Of a stretch of DNA of 11,977 nt, positions 1 to 5,754 are shown one piece after another. Source of the stretch: Treponema sp. (GTDB taxonomy: Bacteria > Spirochaetota > Spirochaetia > Treponematales > Breznakiellaceae); contig JAISOR010000140.1 of NCBI GenBank assembly GCA_031275535.1, positions 1 through 11,977 of the forward strand, given 5' to 3'. How positions within the stretch are numbered: the stretch's first letter is position 1; every line of letters begins with the position of its first letter. A program made the position numbers and the translations under genes. Below the pieces are notes generated by a model. That model was not told the origin of the DNA. It saw only the letters and a program-made list of their open reading frames with translations, and did no database searches.

Positions 1-963
1 ATAGTCCGTTACCTGGGCGCGGAGCCCGTTTTTGTGGATACGGCCCCCGGTTCTTTCCACATGGACCCCCGGGCCCTGGAAGCGGCCCTGGACCGTTTAT
101 CCCGGAACCAGCCCGCCTATGTCAGGGGGAACCAGGGCTTAGGGCCCCGGGGAAGGCCCCGGGCGGTGATCCCCGTCCATTACGGCGGCCTCCCCTGCGA
201 TATGGGGGCCATCATGGAAATCGCCGGGCGCTGCGGCCTCCCGGTCATTGAGGACGCGGCCCATTCCTTTCCCTCCCGGACCGCGGAGGGCCCCTGGGCG
301 GGGACCATTGGCCAGGCGGGGGTCTTTTCTTTTTACGCCACCAAGACCATAACCACCGGAGAGGGCGGCATGGTCGTATGCCGGGACCGGGCCCTGGCGG
401 ACCATATATCGGTGATGCGATCCCACGGCATTGACCGGACGGTGTGGAACCGGTATACCGACCGCAAGGCCTCCTGGTACTACGAAGTGGTTGAAGCGGG
501 ATATAAGTACAATATCCCCGATATTCTGGCCGCCCTGGGCAGGGTGCAGCTTTCCCGGGCCATGGACCTGCTGGAAATGCGGCGGCGGATCGCCGCGATG
601 TACGACGCGGCCTTTGCGGGGGATCCCCGTTTTTCCCTGCCCCCCACCGGGCCGGGGGACGCCCGGCATCTTTATCCCCTGCAATTCAACCTTGAAAAGC
701 TTTCCCTTTCCAGGGATACTATTATTGAAAAACTCCGAAACCGGGGGATCGGGGTTTCGGTACATTTTATTCCCCTCCATATTATGCCCTATTATAAAAA
801 GCGGCAGAACCTGAGCCCCGGTGATTTCCCCGAATCGCTCAAGCGTTTTGAGCGGGTTGTTTCCCTGCCCATCTGGCCGGGGATGGGGGAATCCCAGGTG
901 GAACGGGTTATTGCCGAAGTTAAGGCCGCAGCCCTGTTAAAGCCCCAGCCGGGGGTAGGATAA
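1..963 (+). CDS. DegT/DnrJ/EryC1/StrS-family PLP aminotransferase (5' end outside window)
   Basis: The reading frame is open from base 1, so the true start lies upstream; 320 codons plus the stop are visible. The family transfers an amino group, usually from glutamate or glutamine, to a keto-sugar nucleotide or keto-cyclitol using pyridoxal phosphate. The motif FSFYATK places the PLP-binding lysine at visible residue 115 (codon 343-345), followed by the usual TGEGGMVV. VIEDAAHS (residues 82-89) supplies the Asp expected to contact the pyridine nitrogen. AGYKYNIPDI and GIGVSVHFIPLH are also characteristic of the ArnB/PseC-like branch. The stop is 3 nt before the molybdenum-hydroxylase gene, so the two are probably co-transcribed. 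The substrate cannot be told from the sequence; a nucleotide sugar for envelope glycans is most likely, a cyclitol is possible. Family assignment is secure. Confidence 0.93.
   Translation: MVRYLGAEPVFVDTAPGSFHMDPRALEAALDRLSRNQPAYVRGNQGLGPRGRPRAVIPVHYGGLPCDMGAIMEIAGRCGLPVIEDAAHSFPSRTAEGPWAGTIGQAGVFSFYATKTITTGEGGMVVCRDRALADHISVMRSHGIDRTVWNRYTDRKASWYYEVVEAGYKYNIPDILAALGRVQLSRAMDLLEMRRRIAAMYDAAFAGDPRFSLPPTGPGDARHLYPLQFNLEKLSLSRDTIIEKLRNRGIGVSVHFIPLHIMPYYKKRQNLSPGDFPESLKRFERVVSLPIWPGMGESQVERVIAEVKAAALLKPQPGVG
957..960 (+). promoter_or_regulatory. Ribosome binding site deciding the TTG start at 967
   Basis: AGGA lies 6 nt before the TTG codon at 967 and inside the last codons of the aminotransferase gene. 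No ATG or GTG near the 5' end gives a better site, so a TTG start and translational coupling to the upstream gene are the best reading. Confidence 0.55.
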
Positions 964-966
964 AAA

Positions 967-3087
967 TTGAAGGATAGCGCCGGGTTTGTTTCGGATATTT
1001 TTTTGCGATCCTCCCTCTTTGGATTGACCATCCGGTCTCCCATAGCCAAAGGCCGTTTACGGTCTATTGAGGCCCCCCGGATGCCGAATTCCTATATCCT
1101 GATCCAGGCAAAGGACATTCCCGGAAAAAACCAACTGGAGGATTTTTCCCTGCCGGTGCTGGCCGGGGAAAGGCTGTCCTATATCGGCGAACCGGTGGCC
1201 CTCCTTATCGGGCCCGACGAGGCGAAGCTCGAAGAATACGCGGCCCTCTGCAAGGTGCTGGTTGATGAGGAGTATCCGGTTTTTTCCGGCGCCCTTCCCC
1301 CGGATGCGGTTTTGGCAAAACGGACCCTTAGCCTGGGAAACCCGGAAAGGGCCTTTGAGAACGCGGCCGCCATTATAGAGGGCTCCTATAAAACGGGCGT
1401 CCAGGAACACTGGTACCCGGAACCGGTGGGCGCCGTGGCGGTCCCCGCCGGGGATAAGGCGGGGCCGCAAAAAACCGGCGACCTCATCCTCATCCATACC
1501 GCTACCCAGTGGCCCTTCCATGTCCGAAAATCGGTGGCGGGGGTCCTCAAGGTTGACGCCGGCAGGATCGTGGTGGAGCCCTCCCTTATAGGAATCCACC
1601 TGGATGGAAAGATCTGGTATCCCTCCCTGGTGGCCTGCCATGCCGCGCTGGGGGCCCTTATCTCCGGGAAACCGGTAAAGATCATCCTGACCAGGGAAGA
1701 GGATTTCCGGTATACCCCCAAACGCAACGGCGCCGAAATTCATGTATCCAGCGCCATGGGAAGCAAGGGGGAGATCCTGGGGACCGAAGTACGGGCCGCC
1801 GCCTTTTTGGGCGCCCATGGGGTCTTTACGGATGAAATCCTGGACCGGACCTGTCTGGGGGCCCTGGGAATCTACAAACACCCCAATCTAAGCCTCCACG
1901 GACAGGCATGGAGAACCAATATCCCCCCCGGAGGGCCCCTGGCGGGGTTTGGATTAGCCCAGGGCTTCTTTGCCATGGAACGGCATGTTTCCCACATTGC
2001 GGACACCCTGAAACAGGATCCCATGGAATGGCGGAAAAACCACATGGTGGGCCGGAACGGGTCTTTAGCCATCGGCATGGGCCTGAAAGAGCATATCCCC
2101 CTGGAAGAATTACTGGACACCGCGGCGGCCATGAGCGACTATCGCCGGAAATGGGCCTCCTACGAGCTGCTCCGGGATTACCACAGAACCAGGCCGGGGT
2201 TTGGGGAGAACGATACCCTCCGGGGAATCGGCATCGCCGCCGCGTATCAGGGCAGCGGGTTCCTGTATAATGGAAGCGACAAGGGGATCTACTGGGTGGA
2301 ATTAAGCATGGAAAAGGACGGTTCCCTGGAAATCAGGACCAGTATGGTTTCCTCCAATGATGAGCATACCTATATTTGGCGGCGCCTTGCCGCGGAGCTG
2401 CTCTCCGTGGAGATTGGCCTGATCCGGGTGCCGGCGAACAATACCGCCAGGGTTCCCGATTCCGGGCCCTCGAGCCTCTCCCGGAATGTGACGGTGATCA
2501 CCAAACTGGTGGAAAGGGCCTGTCTGGCCATCCGGAAGCAGCGGTTCCGGGACCCCCTGCCTATTAGGGTCCGCCGTTCCTATCATCCCCTTAAAGCTCC
2601 GGGCTGGGATGGACGGCCCTATGATCAGAACGTCCTAAGCCATTTAAGCTGGGGCGCCGCGGTGGTGGAGGTTGAGATAGACCCCGTAGAGTATACCCCC
2701 AGGATCCGGGGCGCCTGGCTTGGGGTGGACGGGGGCAAGATCCTCTCCGAAGCCCGGGCCCGGAGATCCCTGAAATTTTCGATTATCCAGGCCCTGGGCT
2801 GGGCCTCCAGGGAAAACCTGGCCTATGAGGAGGGACAGATCCCCCTCAAGTACATCTACGACTACAATATTCCCAGCCCCCAGGACATACCGCCCATATA
2901 CATCGATTTTCTCTGGACCGATACGGCAAACCCCAAGGGTATTGGGGAACTTCCCTTTAACTGCATCCCCGCGGCCTATGTGCAGGCGGTGTCCCAGGCC
3001 ATGGATCATCATTTTGAGAAGATCCCCCTTACCTCAAAGGATGTATGGGAGGCGGGAAAACTCAAGGAACAGGAGAAGGTGCTATGA
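967..3087 (+). CDS. Molybdenum-hydroxylase large (Mo-binding) subunit, xanthine dehydrogenase/CoxL family, atypical
   Basis: This 706-residue protein is the catalytic subunit of a three-subunit molybdenum hydroxylase, a family that hydroxylates purines, aldehydes or N-heterocycles with water as oxygen donor. Residues about 1-130 form the a/b-hammerhead domain (SYIGEPVALL at 71-80). The Mo domain follows with EHWYPEP (147-153), GKPVKIILTREEDF (234-247) and the C-terminal KGIGE (657-661), whose E661 aligns with the catalytic base. Two normally strong cofactor motifs are altered. The loop usually written GGGFGGK reads GIHLDGK (209-215). The usual FRGxGxPQ reads LAGFGLAQ (325-332), with Ala326 in place of the arginine. 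It is shorter than typical 750-800-residue relatives and lacks their N-terminal KVTG stretch. The TTG start is supported by AGGA 6 nt upstream; the stop overlaps the next gene in ATGA. Family is clear, substrate is not, and xanthine should not be assumed. Confidence 0.9.
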   Translation: MKDSAGFVSDIFLRSSLFGLTIRSPIAKGRLRSIEAPRMPNSYILIQAKDIPGKNQLEDFSLPVLAGERLSYIGEPVALLIGPDEAKLEEYAALCKVLVDEEYPVFSGALPPDAVLAKRTLSLGNPERAFENAAAIIEGSYKTGVQEHWYPEPVGAVAVPAGDKAGPQKTGDLILIHTATQWPFHVRKSVAGVLKVDAGRIVVEPSLIGIHLDGKIWYPSLVACHAALGALISGKPVKIILTREEDFRYTPKRNGAEIHVSSAMGSKGEILGTEVRAAAFLGAHGVFTDEILDRTCLGALGIYKHPNLSLHGQAWRTNIPPGGPLAGFGLAQGFFAMERHVSHIADTLKQDPMEWRKNHMVGRNGSLAIGMGLKEHIPLEELLDTAAAMSDYRRKWASYELLRDYHRTRPGFGENDTLRGIGIAAAYQGSGFLYNGSDKGIYWVELSMEKDGSLEIRTSMVSSNDEHTYIWRRLAAELLSVEIGLIRVPANNTARVPDSGPSSLSRNVTVITKLVERACLAIRKQRFRDPLPIRVRRSYHPLKAPGWDGRPYDQNVLSHLSWGAAVVEVEIDPVEYTPRIRGAWLGVDGGKILSEARARRSLKFSIIQALGWASRENLAYEEGQIPLKYIYDYNIPSPQDIPPIYIDFLWTDTANPKGIGELPFNCIPAAYVQAVSQAMDHHFEKIPLTSKDVWEAGKLKEQEKVL

Positions 3088-3569
3088 CCATAGGATTTAT
3101 TCTCAATGGCGAAGATATGGTTATCAAAACCGATGCGGAACGCCGGCTGGTGGATATCTTACGGGGAACCTATAAGCTCCTGGGGGCCAAGACCGGCTGT
3201 TTAACCGGGGTCTGCGGCGTCTGTGCGGTCATTTTTAACGGCAAGGTGACCTCCTCCTGCCTTATCCCCGCGTTTCGGATCCGGGGAAGCGAGATTATAA
3301 CGATTGAGGGCTTCTCCCAAACCGATGAGTACCAGGATATTATCGCCGGGTTTTCCCAGGCAGGGGTGGAAAACTGCGGCTACTGCGATACCGGGAAGAT
3401 CCTGGCCGTGGAGGCCCTGCTTGCGAAAACCCCCCGGCCCCCCCGGGAGGCTATTCTTGCGGCCTTTACCGGTATAAAATGCCGCTGCACCGAGCCCGAC
3501 AGCCTGGTGGAGGGGACCCTGGCCACGGCGGATATCAGACAGCGGAGACTCTATGGACGCTCCGTATAA
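3084..3569 (+). CDS. Molybdenum-hydroxylase [2Fe-2S] subunit (XdhC/CoxS type)
   Basis: This 161-residue small subunit carries electrons from the Mo site to FAD through two [2Fe-2S] clusters. The plant-ferredoxin-type N-terminal half has CLTGVCGVC with C39, C44, C47 and the fourth ligand C59. The helical C-terminal half has CGYC (C98, C101) and CRC (C133, C135), so all eight ligands are present. The usual QCGFCTPG reads NCGYCDTG, so the near-invariant Gln is Asn and TP is DT; CRCTGY reads CRCTEP. I chose ATG 3084 because AGGAGA (3071-3076) precedes it by 7 nt and it overlaps the upstream stop in ATGA. An earlier in-frame ATG at 3045 would add 13 residues unlike the family. Length is normal for the family. 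Confidence 0.95.
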   Translation: MTIGFILNGEDMVIKTDAERRLVDILRGTYKLLGAKTGCLTGVCGVCAVIFNGKVTSSCLIPAFRIRGSEIITIEGFSQTDEYQDIIAGFSQAGVENCGYCDTGKILAVEALLAKTPRPPREAILAAFTGIKCRCTEPDSLVEGTLATADIRQRRLYGRSV

Positions 3570-4392
3570 TCAGATATTTTTCCCCCAGACCCTGCCGGAA
3601 TTATTCAGCGCCTGGACCCGCTTCCCCAACGCCGTCCCCTTTGCGGGGGGAGGCGAGCTGCTGCGGAACCAGGGAAAGCCGATCCTGAGCCTTCCTCGGA
3701 ACATCCTCTCCCTGGACGGGCTGGATGAAATACGCCGCATTACCAGAACGGAACGGTACCTTGAGATAGGAGCCATGGTAAGGATAAACGAGATTATCCA
3801 TCTGGGTAAGATCGTTCCGGCGGCCCTTACCCGGAGTCTCGAGGGCATTGCCAGCCCCCAGGCCCGCAGCCTGATTACCATAGGGGGAAATATCTGCAAT
3901 CCCCGCCGCCGCCTGGACGCTTCGGCGCCCATGGCGGCCCTGGACGCCCGGTATGAATTACGGACCGCCGCGGCCCTCCGGTGGATCTCCGCGTCCCGTT
4001 TTTCTTCCCTCCCCGGCCCCCTGGCCCTGAATCCCCAGGAACTCCTTACCCGGATCCGCATCCCCCTGGAACAGTGGAATTACACCCTATACCGGAAGCT
4101 GCGGGATCCCCATGCCGATGACCGTCTGGAGGGGGGGGCCGTTTTTATTGCCCGGATACAGAAAAATATCCTGACCGATGTGCGGATGGTATTTGCCGGG
4201 GAAGCCATCCTGCGGGATAAGTACAGTGAAACCAGCCTTTCGGGAAAGCATCTCCCCCTGGACAGAAGGGAGGCCCTGCAATTTGTCGATCTGTGGAAAT
4301 CCTACCTTTCCGCCATTGAAACCGTCGACCCCCTGCTGCGGGCCAAGCTCCTTAATTTTATAGAAACCGCCATCCTCGGCCTTACGGATTGA
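3553..4392 (+). CDS. Molybdenum-hydroxylase FAD-binding subunit (XdhB/CoxM type)
   Basis: This 279-residue protein is the medium subunit that passes electrons from the iron-sulfur clusters through FAD to NAD+ or another acceptor. The two FAD pyrophosphate-binding loops of the family are visible: PFAGGGELL (29-37) and TIGGNICN (109-116). After the second, the family's GSPAAD-like stretch reads PRRRLDASAP. The C-terminal FAD-subunit domain continues to a short helical end (LLRAKLLNFIETAI). Its ATG lies 17 nt inside the iron-sulfur gene, with GGAGA (3544-3548) 4 nt ahead, so the pair is translationally coupled. No XdhC-like maturation chaperone or molybdopterin cytidylyltransferase follows; one would have to be elsewhere in the genome. 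I see no convincing terminator after the stop. Confidence 0.92.
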   Translation: MDAPYNQIFFPQTLPELFSAWTRFPNAVPFAGGGELLRNQGKPILSLPRNILSLDGLDEIRRITRTERYLEIGAMVRINEIIHLGKIVPAALTRSLEGIASPQARSLITIGGNICNPRRRLDASAPMAALDARYELRTAAALRWISASRFSSLPGPLALNPQELLTRIRIPLEQWNYTLYRKLRDPHADDRLEGGAVFIARIQKNILTDVRMVFAGEAILRDKYSETSLSGKHLPLDRREALQFVDLWKSYLSAIETVDPLLRAKLLNFIETAILGLTD

Positions 4393-4422
4393 AGAAAGTT
4401 TGGGGAGTGACAAGAGAAGAGA

Positions 4423-4566
4423 TTAACCACTAACTACACGAACGACACGAACTTGTTGTTTGGTATATCATTCCTACCTTGTTTTCTTATATCCAAGAGA
4501 ATTCAGGTAAAAATCAAGGTTATCAAACTAAAAGTTCATGGTGTTGGTGAGGTATTCGTGGTAAAA
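4423..4566. repeat. Degenerate inverted repeat pair built on CACGAAC-like motifs
   Basis: The left arm at 4423-4452 contains ACCACTAACTACACGAAC followed by another GACACGAAC. The right arm at 4534-4566, read on the - strand, starts TTTTACCACGAATACC and ends ACACCATGAAC. The arms match imperfectly over about 30 bases and are separated by 81 bases of AT-rich sequence. This looks like a decayed intergenic repeat or the remains of an inserted element; I cannot name its family. Confidence 0.45.
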
Positions 4567-4636
4567 TTTCTTCCCTTTTCATTCTTCCTTATTCGTGCTA
4601 TCATTCTCCGTCCGTCCTGGGCGGAAAATCGAATGG

Positions 4637-4642
4637 AAGGAG
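4637..4642 (+). promoter_or_regulatory. Ribosome binding site for ATG 4653
   Basis: AAGGAG lies 10 nt before ATG 4653 and is the only good Shine-Dalgarno sequence near the 5' end of the lipoprotein gene. In the frame it opens, reading stops at 4698-4700 after 15 codons unless the downstream C run changes length. Confidence 0.65.
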
Positions 4643-4652
4643 ATACAAAGCA

Positions 4653-5742
4653 ATGACCTATCCTGCGTCCTTTACCCCCCCCCCATGCACTTCTAAGTAA
4701 ATTTCTCTTTTTACCCTTAATACTTCTCTGCTTTTTCTTTGCCGCCTGCCCCAACCCCGCGGGCGATCCGCCGGTCACGCAGTACACCATCACCTTTGAT
4801 AGTCACGGCGGCTCCGCAGTGGCCGCACTTACCGCGGCGGAAGGCGCGGCAGTCGCAAAGCCCGCGGACCCAACCCGCTCTGGCTATACCTTTACCGGCT
4901 GGTACAGTGCGGAAACCGGCGGCACGGCCTACTCCTGGCCCCACACCCTCTCCGCCGATGTAACCATGCATGCCCAGTGGCTGGCCGAGGGCGAAACCCC
5001 GCCCACCCAGTACACCCTTACCTTTGACAGCCACGGCGGCTCCGCAGTGGCCGCGCTTACCGCGGCGGAAGGCGCTGCGGTCGCAAAGCCCGCGGACCCA
5101 ACCCGCTCTGGTTATACCTTTACCGGCTGGTACAGTGCGGCAAGCGGCGGCACGGCCTACTCCTGGCCCCACGCCCTCTCCGCCAGCCTAACCATGCACG
5201 CCCAATGGCAGGTCCTTGCCTACACCATCACCTACAATCTGAACGGTGGAACCAACAATGCCGCGAACCCGGCAGCCTACACCATCGAAAGCGCCGCCAT
5301 TACCCTGGCAGCCCCCGCCCGTAACGGCTACACCTTTGGCGGCTGGTACGGCTACGAGGACCTTACCGGAACCGCGGTTACCGCTATCCCCGCGGGCAGC
5401 ACGGGCAATAAAACCTTCTGGGCCAAGTGGACCCTCAGTACCACCGCCCAGGGCATCACCCTGACCATTGATGACTTTATTGACCCCGCCGGCGGCGCGG
5501 TTCCGGATACGGTCATTACCCTACGCAAATCCGGCGCACCGGAAACCAAAACCCTACACATCAGCGGTTCCGATGACGATACCCAGGCCGCCTGGTACGT
5601 CGGGATTGTGCAGATCCATACCGGCAGCAGCGTAACCCTGAACGCGGCCAGCCTGAGCCTGGGGACCCATACCCTGCGGGTTAGCGTCGAATACGGCGGG
5701 GTACGACATTCCAAAGAAATCACCCTTAGGGTGGAAGACTAA
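4653..5742 (+). CDS. InlB B-repeat surface lipoprotein, apparently phase-variable (frame changes within a C10 tract)
   Basis: The body of the gene is in the frame that ends at 5740-5742 and is open back to a TGA at 4654-4656. In that frame the 5' end encodes a lipoprotein signal: SKFLFLPLILLCFFFAAC, with the lipobox Cys at codon 4747-4749, then PNPAGDPP. The frame has no ATG, GTG or TTG ahead of this signal. The well-placed ATG 4653 is in another frame, and between the two lies a run of ten C (4675-4684). With nine C the ATG would read MTYPASFTPPPHALL and continue straight into the signal, giving 362 residues; as shown, it gives a 15-codon peptide. After the signal come three InlB/Listeria-Bacteroides-type repeats and then an Ig-like domain of about 100 residues. 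Export and lipid anchoring are expected; a role as adhesin or surface antigen is inferred. It may be switched off in this copy, or the C run may be miscounted in the assembly. Confidence 0.75.
4675..4684 (+). repeat. Poly-C tract (10 C), candidate phase-variation switch
   Basis: Ten consecutive C lie 22 nt after the start of ATG 4653 and before the lipoprotein signal sequence. Removing one C, or adding two, joins the ATG to the lipoprotein frame. Homopolymeric G/C tracts of this length are known slipped-strand switches in bacterial surface-protein genes, including in treponemes. Confidence 0.7.
4783..4980 (+). repeat. InlB B-type repeat 1 (66 residues)
   Basis: The repeat begins YTITFDSHGG, carries GYTFTGWYSA in the middle and ends HAQW. 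This is the usual pattern of the Listeria-Bacteroides repeat, a small b-grasp-like surface module. Its DNA is nearly identical to repeat 2 over the first two thirds. Confidence 0.9.
5011..5208 (+). repeat. InlB B-type repeat 2 (66 residues)
   Basis: It begins YTLTFDSHGG and ends HAQW, the same length as repeat 1 and separated from it by a 10-residue linker (LAEGETPPTQ). Differences from repeat 1 are few and mostly silent, so duplication or gene conversion is recent. Confidence 0.9.
5221..5430 (+). repeat. InlB B-type repeat 3, divergent (70 residues)
   Basis: It begins YTITYNLNGG, contains GYTFGGWYGY and ends WAKW. It has the same fold pattern as repeats 1 and 2, but the DNA is clearly different and it is four residues longer. 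It follows repeat 2 after only four residues. Confidence 0.85.
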
Positions 5743-5748
5743 AGGAGG
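5743..5748 (+). promoter_or_regulatory. Strong ribosome binding site for the LRR lipoprotein
   Basis: AGGAGG begins directly after the stop codon of the preceding lipoprotein gene. It is 6 nt before ATG 5755 and 3 nt before ATG 5752, which favours 5755. The placement ties the two genes into one transcript. Confidence 0.75.
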
Positions 5749-5754
5749 CAGATG

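Larger units (their letters stand above)
4393..4652. other. AT-richer intergenic spacer with relic repeats
   Basis: About 260 bases separate the hydroxylase operon from the lipoprotein genes. By eye the stretch 4440-4620 is clearly less GC-rich than either flank. It contains inverted CACGAAC-type repeats (separate entry) and a further TTCGTG at 4592-4597. Short open frames here have no family signature or ribosome site and I do not call them. I could not identify a convincing -35/-10 pair, although the lipoprotein operon presumably needs one here. Confidence 0.5.

Noticed and set aside
4453..4656. 67-codon open frame in the intergenic spacer
   Set aside because: It has no ribosome site and no family signature, and it runs through the inverted-repeat arm; the hydrophobic look comes from T-rich DNA.
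4819..4821. ATG-less start of the InlB-repeat protein near 4819
   Set aside because: A start here would cut the first repeat and discard an excellent lipoprotein signal that is encoded in the same frame upstream.
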